Part shown: positions 6,588 to 13,508 of the stretch, piece by piece
How positions within the stretch are numbered: the stretch's first letter is position 1
Layout of the letters: every line of letters starts with the position of its first letter
Assembly (NCBI GenBank): GCA_030616365.1
Contig: JAUWXM010000011.1
Coordinates: 1-19,482, forward strand
Direction: 5' to 3'
DNA from: a bacterium
GTDB lineage: Bacteria > UBP18 > UBA7526
Length of the DNA stretch: 19,482 bases
Notes under the pieces: generated by a model
Told to the model about the DNA's origin: nothing
Database searches by the model: none
The model's input: only the letters and a program-made list of their open reading frames with translations
Program-made: the position numbers and the translations under genes

Positions 6588-8162
6588 ATGGAAAAGACAG
6601 ACTGTCTCTTTATTAATACCCCCAAGATGAATAGCTACTACAAGCCCTTGGGGGATTTTATTTTGGATACCTATATGCCCATGGGCTTATTGGCCATGGC
6701 CGATTCATTGACTAAGAAAGGTTTTTCTTCTAAGATTATCCACTTAGGAGTGGAATGGATCCTAAACCACGATTTCTCTATTCTAAATTACCTCAAAGGT
6801 AGGAAAGTTAAAGTAATTGCCATTCCTCTTCATTGGCACCATCAGTCTTATGATGCCATTGAACTAGCCAGGAAGATAAAGAAAGATCATCTCAAAACCT
6901 ATATTGTCTTAGGAGGTTATACCGCCAGTTATTTTGATGAAGAGATTTTAGAGAGATTCTCATTCATCGATGGGATTATAAGAGGGGATGGAGAGCAACC
7001 TATCCTTTCTCTGGTAAAGGCCGTTACCAAAAAGAGAGCCCTATCAAAAGTTCCTAACTTAACCTGGAGAAAAGGGAGTAAAATCCTTAAAAACAAACTT
7101 TCTTACATTGCTACCCAGGAAGATTTGGATGAACTATCCTTCACCAATTTTAAACTCTTGAAGAATTATCAGACTTATATCAGGTACGTTGGTTTTTTGC
7201 CCTTCTTCGCCAAGAACTTCTCCAAAGAGGCCAACTACTTGATGTTCTCCTACCGCAGTCCCACCTTTCCTCTCTATATTGGTCGGGGATGCTTAGCCAA
7301 CTGTACCTACTGTGGGGGAGGAAGAAAAGCTCAGAAATATATTAACGGAAGGGGGGAGCCCGTTTTCAGGTCTCAAGAAAAAGTCTTAGAGTCTATAAAA
7401 GAGGCCAAGGAGTATAGGTATGAGACGGTTCTCATGGACTTCCATCCTTCTCCGCAAAGTGACGACTACTATATCAAACTTTTCCAGATGATTAGAAGAG
7501 AAAAGATAAATATAGAGTGCCTCTTCGGTTGTTTTTCTTTGCCCAGTAAAGAATTTGCGGAAGAGTTTCACAAGACCTTTCCAGGTAGAAAATCGGCCAT
7601 CTGGCTCTCTCCGGAAAGCGGAGTAGAGATGGTGAGAAAGAAGATAAGAGGATTCTTCTATACTAACGGTCAGACCACAGAGGCCCTGGAAAATCTCAAT
7701 AGACTAAATATTACTACCGAACTCTACTTCACCTTTGGCTTTCCCTTCGAGAAAGCAGAGGATGCCTTGAAGACCAAGAGATTTGCTTTCTATCTCAAGA
7801 AGAGGTTCAAATGCATCTGGGCCATCAGGGCCTATCCCTTGGAGATGGAGCCCGGCTCCCCCTGGCAGAGGGATCCAGAAAGATTTGGAGTAATATCGAA
7901 TAGAAAGAATTTTGTTGATTTTTATAAGGCAAATAGCCAGAAGAATCCAGAGGTTCTGAATAGTCTGGGCTACTATATCCCGAATTTCTTTAAAAAAGGT
8001 GCTTCTAACTTTGAAACTTTTGAGAAGAAAATGCAAAGACTGAAGTGTAAACATTTCTGTCTTATCCATCCCAATGCCCGAAAATCAGGTCCTCCCTGGC
8101 TGGGAAGAGTCATGTGTCGAGGAATGTGCCTCTGCCAACGGCTGAAGAGAAAAAACCCTTGA
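6588..8162 (+). CDS. cobalamin-binding radical SAM protein with Cys-rich C-terminus
   Basis: A 524-residue protein with a B12-binding-like N-terminal domain (IVLGGYTASYFDEE, then IIRGDGEQPI) and a radical SAM domain whose motif CLANCTYC gives Cys235, Cys239 and Cys242. Overall it recalls the Ta0216-like group of B12-binding radical SAM proteins more than the BchE-like ones here, and that subgroup call is tentative. The C-terminus has five more cysteines (487, 491, 510, 514, 516) in LKCKHFC and MCRGMCLC, enough for an extra iron-sulfur cluster. No ribosome binding site precedes ATG 6588. Its stop codon TGA is part of the -35 box of the next promoter. The substrate is unknown. Confidence 0.85.
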   Translation: MEKTDCLFINTPKMNSYYKPLGDFILDTYMPMGLLAMADSLTKKGFSSKIIHLGVEWILNHDFSILNYLKGRKVKVIAIPLHWHHQSYDAIELARKIKKDHLKTYIVLGGYTASYFDEEILERFSFIDGIIRGDGEQPILSLVKAVTKKRALSKVPNLTWRKGSKILKNKLSYIATQEDLDELSFTNFKLLKNYQTYIRYVGFLPFFAKNFSKEANYLMFSYRSPTFPLYIGRGCLANCTYCGGGRKAQKYINGRGEPVFRSQEKVLESIKEAKEYRYETVLMDFHPSPQSDDYYIKLFQMIRREKINIECLFGCFSLPSKEFAEEFHKTFPGRKSAIWLSPESGVEMVRKKIRGFFYTNGQTTEALENLNRLNITTELYFTFGFPFEKAEDALKTKRFAFYLKKRFKCIWAIRAYPLEMEPGSPWQRDPERFGVISNRKNFVDFYKANSQKNPEVLNSLGYYIPNFFKKGASNFETFEKKMQRLKCKHFCLIHPNARKSGPPWLGRVMCRGMCLCQRLKRKNP

Positions 8163-8186
8163 CAACCGCATTCCTTATGATATAAT
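8159..8186 (+). promoter_or_regulatory. strong consensus promoter overlapping the upstream stop codon
   Basis: Consensus -35 TTGACA (8159-8164), 16-bp spacer, consensus -10 TATAAT (8181-8186) with an extended TGA before it. The TGA stop of the radical SAM gene (8160-8162) is inside the -35. Transcription should start near 8193, leaving a short leader with AGGAGG (8210-8215) before ATG 8221. Confidence 0.85.
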
Positions 8187-8220
8187 AAAAGCAGATTAAG
8201 AATTTTTTTAGGAGGAATAG

Positions 8221-11200
8221 ATGAAGAAATCGTTACTTATTGGCTTGATGTTAGCAGGCCTATTATTTATTTCTGGCAATATTACTCATGCTGCTGAAAC
8301 CTTAACCTTTGTCAATCACTGGACTACTACCTTCGATGTCCTGGATTATGATGCCAGAATATCATCAAGGGCAGCCACCAATATCATCGCCCATCGTGAT
8401 GGGCCGGATGGCATCTACGGCACTGATGACGACGACCCCTTCGATACCATTGAGGAACTGGATGCCGTGCCCTACGTCGGTCCCGCTACCTTAGAGGATT
8501 TGGCCAACTATGCCTATAACTGGTATCCTCCTTCTGAACCTCCCTATGCCTATCTCTTGGACTTCGTCAATCACGAGACAACCACCTTTGAGATTCTTGA
8601 TATAGATGTGGGATTGGACAGGAGGGCAGCGAAAAATATCATCGCTCATAGAGACGGGCCGGATGGAATCTACGGCACAGAAGACGATGATCCATTTGAT
8701 ACCAGGTATGAACTGGATAAGGTGTCTTATGTGGGACCGAGCGCCTTAGCCAAGTTAGAGGCCTATGCTGCCATCTGGATCCTCTCGCCTCTGGATTACA
8801 AAGAGGATGCTTTAGAACTACTGGAAGGGTTAGATGCTCTAATAGAGCATAAAGCGATAAAGAACCAGCTTAAAAAGGCAGAAGATAATCTATCCTCTTC
8901 TCTCAAGTGGTTCATTGACGACTGGCACATCGTAAGACACTCTGTCTTCGATCGGGAGAGAATAGTAACCCAGGAGGTAAGGGGGATCGCCAAGATCGCC
9001 CGGGAAGAGGAAATCCCGCAATACGAACAGATTATCGCAGAGTGTAAGGATATCTCCCAGAAACTGGCCAGGGCCGATGAACTGATTGCCAGGAAGGCCC
9101 TGGAGCAGATAAAGGAGATGGAGGGGGTTGGCCAGGGTAAGATATCCCAGGGCTATGAAGCACTGGATAAAGGCCTTCAGAGGTTAGAGGAGAGGGATGC
9201 TGCTATGGCTGACCTGGGGATCGACTGGCCAAGGTATGATGAGGCCATAAACTGCTTCAAGCATGCCTGGCAGCATGCCCAGCAGGCCATACCCAGAATA
9301 ATCATCCCACCCGGCCTGCCTCCCAAGATCGATAGCGACAACGATGGCCTTCCTGATCGGGATGAGGATACCAATAGAAACGGGGTCTACGAGCCCTGGT
9401 TAGGGGAGAGCAACCCCTATGATGCAGACTCAGATGGGGATGGCTTGGACGATAGGGAAGAGATAGAGGTATATAATACCGACCCTAATAATCCCGATAG
9501 TGACTCAGATGGCTTAAATGACTATGAGGAAATAAATACCTACCATACCGATCCTAATAACCCCGATAGTGATGGGGATGGTATGAGGGATGGCTTTGAG
9601 GTAAAATATGGCTTTAAGCCTCTGAACAGTGATGAGAATGATGATGGGGTTATAGACGGGAATGAGGATCCGGATGAGGATGGTCTTCCCAACAGTGATG
9701 AAGACAAGTATAATACCGATCCCTTTGATCCCGACACGGATGATGATGGCATCCCGGATGGTGAGGACCCCGATCCTACAAGTAGCGATAGTGACTCAGA
9801 CGGCCTAAATGACTATGAGGAAATAAATACCTACTATACCGACCCCAAGAATTCCGATACGGATGGGGATGGTATGAGGGATGGCTTCGAGGTAAAATAT
9901 GGCTTTGATCCTCTGAATAGTGATGAGAATGATGATGGGGTTATAGACGGGAATGAGGATCCGGATGAGGATGGTCTTCCCAACAGTGATGAAGACAAGT
10001 ATAAGACCGTTCCCTTTAATCCCGACACGGATGATGATGGCATCCCGGATGGTGAGGACCCCGATCCTACCCACCCTGCTCCCTACTTTAGGTATGAGGC
10101 CAAGTATGATAGAGAATCCTATGTGCTCTACGACGGGAGAGAGATCGAGCCCACCGACCTATCCTTGGGAAAGGGAGGTAAGGTTACTTATACCTTCTAC
10201 GATATAAATAAAAGGGTTTCTGCCATCTTTATTGTAACCGATATCGGACCCCACGCGGAAAGCTTTAAGGTTACCGGAACCGAATTCAATCTTACCCCCC
10301 TTGCCGAAAGGAAGCGGACCTGTGCCCCAGGATCAACTGGCAAGGATTGCGGAGAGAATGAGATTTCTTATATCTACTTCATCCCTGAAGTGAACGAAGA
10401 GGTAGAGATTATTGTTACCGATGCTAAAGAAGACCACCTGAAGAAATATCCCCACAAACGCTTCAAAGAAAAGATTGGGGGAGGGGAAGATTATATCATC
10501 TACCGTTGCAGGAGATGCGGCATAACCTGGCGAGACCCTCCTGGAACTACAGGTAACAACACCTGCCCCTATGGTATAGGAGCACCCCGAGACCTGGGAG
10601 CAGATATCTCCTTTAAGGCCGGTCCGGCAGGAATGACCGCCTTCCGGCCCCAGACACCACATCTGCGTGAATGCCAGGTTCCGGAAGATAAAGAAGAGAA
10701 CCCCGGTGCCGGCATTCGTTATAATGGTGACGATGATAACGGAAATCATATTGCTGATCGAAATGATACCTCCGTTAGCAATGAAAACGACCTGATCAAA
10801 CTCGTTCTGGAAATAGGGCCCTCGAACATAGTGGATGCATTGGAATATGTGGAATTTGTCCTCAAGCGCGATAACAACAATATCCGGGTCTGGAAGAAGA
10901 AAGACAAAGAGGGAAAAATCCTCTTCGGTAATAATGAAAAAGTCATTACCTTCAGCAGTAATAAGAAGACCGTCTGGGTGGAGAACGTCAATCAGGGAGA
11001 GGCGCTTTTGGAACTCTACGCAAGAAAGAAATCCAGTGGGCAGGAGACCTCTCTGGATAAGGTGAAGTTCTTCTCCTTTAATAGTGTGGTCATTGCCTTG
11101 GGAGGAGAAAGTCAATCACCATCCTTACCACGAAAGAGTGGTCACGGGGTATTTATTATGGGAGATACGCTATATGCCCAGGGTTATGATGTCCATATCT

Positions 11201-11625
11201 ATGATGAAGATCGTACTGCTTCTGCAGAGGCCGAAATCAGGAGTGCTATTAAAGAACGAGGTATCACAGAAGTAGCCATCTTTGGCTATAGTCATGGTGG
11301 TGGCTCGACTTATGATATATCGGACCATCTAAATGCTACTCCTCCTCAAGGGACCTTTACCATTCCTTATACAGCATACATTGATGCTGTGAGACAGCCC
11401 GGGCCCTTCGCAGAAGCCCGAAGACCTCCCTCTGCCGGCTATCTAATTAATTATTATCAGCGAAGATTGACTCCATTTCGCGGAGGCCCTGTTGATGATT
11501 TAGCTGGTGGTGACAATGAGTATAATCTCACTGATGGAAGTATAACCCATAAGAATATCGACGATCAGAATAATGTCCAAAGTAGTGTTATGAACCAGTT
11601 GATAGATCATGTGAAACCTTGGTAA
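8221..11625 (+). CDS. large secreted protein: HhH repeats, Ca-binding repeats, alpha/beta hydrolase
   Basis: A 1134-residue exported protein. Domains in order: signal peptide 1-24; two helix-hairpin-helix-like repeats (about 28-100 and 113-186), each with NIIAHRDGPDGIYGT..DDDPFDT..ELD..YVGP; a helical region 190-360; a thrombospondin type-3/EF-like calcium-binding array 371-618 rich in DSDGDG and DTDDDGIPDG; a beta-rich region with Cys701/Cys710 and a CRRC motif (763/766) plus Cys782 and Cys818 that may bind zinc; and a C-terminal hydrolase-like domain from about 955 with nucleophile elbow GYSHGGG (Ser1024), possible Asp1055 (YIDAV) and His1110 (THKNI). The HhH-plus-calcium layout is known from secreted proteins of myxobacteria and relatives. 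No anchor or sorting domain is seen. The hydrolase substrate is unknown. It has its own strong promoter. Confidence 0.88.
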   Translation: MKKSLLIGLMLAGLLFISGNITHAAETLTFVNHWTTTFDVLDYDARISSRAATNIIAHRDGPDGIYGTDDDDPFDTIEELDAVPYVGPATLEDLANYAYNWYPPSEPPYAYLLDFVNHETTTFEILDIDVGLDRRAAKNIIAHRDGPDGIYGTEDDDPFDTRYELDKVSYVGPSALAKLEAYAAIWILSPLDYKEDALELLEGLDALIEHKAIKNQLKKAEDNLSSSLKWFIDDWHIVRHSVFDRERIVTQEVRGIAKIAREEEIPQYEQIIAECKDISQKLARADELIARKALEQIKEMEGVGQGKISQGYEALDKGLQRLEERDAAMADLGIDWPRYDEAINCFKHAWQHAQQAIPRIIIPPGLPPKIDSDNDGLPDRDEDTNRNGVYEPWLGESNPYDADSDGDGLDDREEIEVYNTDPNNPDSDSDGLNDYEEINTYHTDPNNPDSDGDGMRDGFEVKYGFKPLNSDENDDGVIDGNEDPDEDGLPNSDEDKYNTDPFDPDTDDDGIPDGEDPDPTSSDSDSDGLNDYEEINTYYTDPKNSDTDGDGMRDGFEVKYGFDPLNSDENDDGVIDGNEDPDEDGLPNSDEDKYKTVPFNPDTDDDGIPDGEDPDPTHPAPYFRYEAKYDRESYVLYDGREIEPTDLSLGKGGKVTYTFYDINKRVSAIFIVTDIGPHAESFKVTGTEFNLTPLAERKRTCAPGSTGKDCGENEISYIYFIPEVNEEVEIIVTDAKEDHLKKYPHKRFKEKIGGGEDYIIYRCRRCGITWRDPPGTTGNNTCPYGIGAPRDLGADISFKAGPAGMTAFRPQTPHLRECQVPEDKEENPGAGIRYNGDDDNGNHIADRNDTSVSNENDLIKLVLEIGPSNIVDALEYVEFVLKRDNNNIRVWKKKDKEGKILFGNNEKVITFSSNKKTVWVENVNQGEALLELYARKKSSGQETSLDKVKFFSFNSVVIALGGESQSPSLPRKSGHGVFIMGDTLYAQGYDVHIYDEDRTASAEAEIRSAIKERGITEVAIFGYSHGGGSTYDISDHLNATPPQGTFTIPYTAYIDAVRQPGPFAEARRPPSAGYLINYYQRRLTPFRGGPVDDLAGGDNEYNLTDGSITHKNIDDQNNVQSSVMNQLIDHVKPW
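9496..10071 (+). repeat. two tandem 291-bp in-frame copies in the calcium-binding array
   Basis: Copy 1 (9496-9786, residues 426-522) and copy 2 (9787 to about 10071, residues 523-617) are nearly identical at DNA level, both starting GATAGTGACTCAGA. A 97-residue unit has been duplicated recently, since even synonymous positions agree over most of the length. Confidence 0.92.
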
Positions 11626-11670
11626 GGAAAGGATGGAATAAGGAGGAAACTAGTAAAAGGAGGAGATACT

Positions 11671-12558
11671 ATGAAGAACTGTTTTAAACTTATCTTAGTG
11701 GTTGTAGTTGCATTGTTAATGCAATTTGATGCCTTTGGACAAGAGATTACACCAAATCCGCGTATTCAAGCCCAGATTGATCGCATTGTCTCTGTAGGAT
11801 CTGCTGCAGAAAACGAAGAGGATCTATTCAGTGAAATCTCAAAACTTAAAGAAATGGAAGGAAATGTTGAGCATCTCATACAACAGCTCATCTACTTCCG
11901 GGTGAATGCAATGCGTATGTGTGATATGGGACAGATTTCTAGCGATGATATGGAAAACGCATGGGGTTTCTCTCTCATTGCTCTTTGGAAGATTTTAACT
12001 GTAGATGAGAGTACCAAAAGGCTTTCCTCTGCTTCAGCGCAAAGTATCGTAAGTGCTGTCTTACCCTATCTTGGAACAGAAAATCTAGTGCTAAAGAAAC
12101 AATTACATCGGTTCCTCAAAAGCATAGATTATGGAGATGGTTTTAAACGAGACTATAGCCATTACGAATCTTTCGTTAAGGAAAAGAAGAAAAATCCTCC
12201 CTTACCCTTAATTCAGTATATGTATGAAAAGTCTCCTGGGGAAGCCCTTTTAGTTATGCTGGGCATCTATGAAAAAAATCCAGAAAGAGAAAAAGCCATT
12301 ATCCAGGCCAAAGAGACGATAGATGCTGATATGAAGAATCGGGGGTATGGAGTGGACCGCTCCCAGGCAATAGAAGCCCTGGAAGGGCTCTCTCGAGCCA
12401 GGAGATGGTGGGTGCGTCTCTATGTTGCCGAGATTATGCAAATACCTTATGGGCCTGCGAGATATTATAAAAACGATGCTCCTGAAGTCTTCAAGAGGCT
12501 CAAGAGGGACAGGTCTTCTGTAGTGCGTGCTGTTCTGAAGCGCCCCAAAGAAAAATAA
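11671..12558 (+). CDS. exported helical protein of unknown function
   Basis: The 295-residue product starts with a signal peptide (KNCFKLILVVVVALLMQFDAFGQ, cleavage likely near residue 24). The rest is almost wholly helical, with repeat-like pairs of helices in the middle (LSSASAQSIVSAVLPYLG, then NLVLKKQLHRFLKS) that recall HEAT-type repeats, though I recognise no family. The first of two ribosome-binding-like GGAGG sites upstream lies after the big secreted gene's stop; the AAAGGAGGAGA at 11656-11666 fits ATG 11671. It follows the large secreted protein by 45 bp and ends at a terminator, so the two probably share one transcript and may work together outside the cytoplasm. Confidence 0.8.
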   Translation: MKNCFKLILVVVVALLMQFDAFGQEITPNPRIQAQIDRIVSVGSAAENEEDLFSEISKLKEMEGNVEHLIQQLIYFRVNAMRMCDMGQISSDDMENAWGFSLIALWKILTVDESTKRLSSASAQSIVSAVLPYLGTENLVLKKQLHRFLKSIDYGDGFKRDYSHYESFVKEKKKNPPLPLIQYMYEKSPGEALLVMLGIYEKNPEREKAIIQAKETIDADMKNRGYGVDRSQAIEALEGLSRARRWWVRLYVAEIMQIPYGPARYYKNDAPEVFKRLKRDRSSVVRAVLKRPKEK

Positions 12559-12567
12559 TTACTTATC

Positions 12568-12607
12568 AAAAGCCCCAGATAAGGATTCCCTTTGGGGCTT
12601 TTTCTTT
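12568..12607 (+). terminator. Rho-independent terminator of the secreted two-gene unit
   Basis: Stem AAAAGCCCCA (12568-12577) pairs with TGGGGCTTTT (12593-12602) over ten bases, with a 15-nt loop and a trailing T-rich run. It lies 10 bases after the stop codon of the exported helical protein. Confidence 0.93.
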
Positions 12608-12659
12608 TTGCCAATCTTCTCTGAATGTGATAAAATATAATTAGACTGTTCTTTGATAA

Positions 12660-12791
12660 TTTATCTTTTGTGTCCAGGCCTTCAATCCCGGAGAGGGAGG
12701 AGCAACAGAGGAAGAACTCGATATCTCCATAGGATTGGGAGGGAGCATCACCTATGGCTTCAGAAGCGTGGCATTTTTCTATTTTTTATAA
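12660..12791 (+). pseudogene. decayed fragment related to the large secreted protein
   Basis: One frame stays open for 43 codons between two stops but has no start codon or ribosome binding site. It reads QAFNPGEGGATEEELD, then ISIGLGGSITYGF. The second half resembles residues 652-668 of the large secreted protein (DLSLGKGGKVTYTF), identical at 8 of 14 aligned positions. The likely reading is the remnant of a second gene or domain of this secreted family. The rest of the roughly 370-bp gap (12608-12980) is AT-rich and holds the promoter, operator and leader described separately. Confidence 0.55.
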
Positions 12792-12841
12792 CAATCTTTT
12801 TAAGTTTAAGCAAAGTAAATTTTGGTTTTTGACGATTTTTC

Positions 12842-12870
12842 TTGACTTTTATTTTTTTCTTTGGTATAGT
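12842..12870 (+). promoter_or_regulatory. promoter of the PadR-radical SAM operon
   Basis: -35 TTGACT (12842-12847), 17-bp T-rich spacer, -10 TATAGT (12865-12870). The -35 is inside CTTGACTTTTA, and the -35, spacer length and -10 are the same as at 17913-17941. Confidence 0.8.
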
Positions 12871-12880
12871 TTAATTAAAA

Positions 12881-12896
12881 TAGTTTGGATAAACTA
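12881..12896. promoter_or_regulatory. candidate operator, probably for PadR autoregulation
   Basis: TAGTTT-GGAT-AAACTA is a perfect inverted repeat with 6-base arms. It lies 10 bases after the -10 box, across the expected first transcribed bases, where a repressor would block initiation. PadR proteins usually bind such dyads near their own promoter; the assignment is inference from position. Confidence 0.5.
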
Positions 12897-12924
12897 AATA
12901 GCCGCAAGCTGCATGCCTCAAGCC

Positions 12925-12958
12925 ACAGGCTGCAAAAAGATTGAAGCTTGTAGCCTGT
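12925..12958 (+). repeat. leader hairpin made of AGGCTGCAAGCT-type repeat
   Basis: ACAGGCTGCAA (12925-12935) pairs with TTGTAGCCTGT (12948-12958) with one G-T wobble and a 12-nt loop, in the 5' leader of the PadR transcript. Words AAGCTGCATGCC and AAGCTTGTAGCC around it mark it as dispersed-repeat DNA. No T-run follows. Confidence 0.6.
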
Positions 12959-12980
12959 AGCCCTTTATTGGGAGGTTATC

Positions 12981-13508
12981 ATGAGTAAAGAACTCATTCT
13001 CCTTGGTCTTTTGAAAGAAGGACCGAGACACGGCTATGAATTAAAGAGAATTGTAGATGAAAAGATATCCACCTTTGCCCCGATCAGCGCTGGTTCTATT
13101 TACTATACTTTGAAGGGATTGGCAAAGGATGGCCTGGTAAGTATGAGCAGGAAGAGAAGGGGCAGGTATCCAGAGAAAGAGGTCTATAGAATAACGAAGA
13201 AGGGGGAGGAGAAATTTAAAGAGTTGCTTGAGAAGACCTGCTTCAATATCAAGAGGCTTTATCGGAGTATGGATATCGTTCTATACTTCATGAATTATCT
13301 CAAGCCAGAAGAAGTGATTAGAGGGCTAAGAAATAGGATTGGGCAGATCAAAGGAATAAGAGAGGAAACCAAGGGGATCTATGCGAAGATAAGGAGGGAG
13401 AGATATCCTTATTACATCCAGGCCATTGCCCAGAGGAATATAAGGTTTATGGATAAGGAAATAGAGTGGATGGAGGACTTTATAAAAGAGATAAGGAGAA
13501 AATCGTGA
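12981..13508 (+). CDS. PadR-family transcriptional regulator
   Basis: The 175-residue protein carries the PadR winged-helix domain at about 1-80: LILLGLLKEGPRHGYELKRI, then SAGSIYYTLKGLAKDGLV and VYRITKKGEEKF. A helical C-terminal region (about 90-170) matches the dimerisation part of the family's Vir_act_alpha_C group. PadR proteins are mostly repressors released by small aromatic or hydrophobic ligands or stress. GGGAGG at 12970-12975 precedes ATG 12981. The TGA stop overlaps the GTG start of the next radical SAM gene, so the regulator and that enzyme are translationally coupled; the regulator probably controls this operon, possibly by sensing the pathway's substrate or product. Confidence 0.92.
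   Translation: MSKELILLGLLKEGPRHGYELKRIVDEKISTFAPISAGSIYYTLKGLAKDGLVSMSRKRRGRYPEKEVYRITKKGEEKFKELLEKTCFNIKRLYRSMDIVLYFMNYLKPEEVIRGLRNRIGQIKGIREETKGIYAKIRRERYPYYIQAIAQRNIRFMDKEIEWMEDFIKEIRRKS

Noticed and set aside
10333..11115. 260-residue minus-strand frame inside the large secreted gene
   Set aside because: The plus-strand protein is continuous with recognisable domains through here; the antisense frame has no ribosome binding site or family features and reflects codon bias.
12901..12965. Leader region as a riboswitch or T-box
   Set aside because: Only one repeat-derived hairpin is visible, without the conserved core of any riboswitch class I know.
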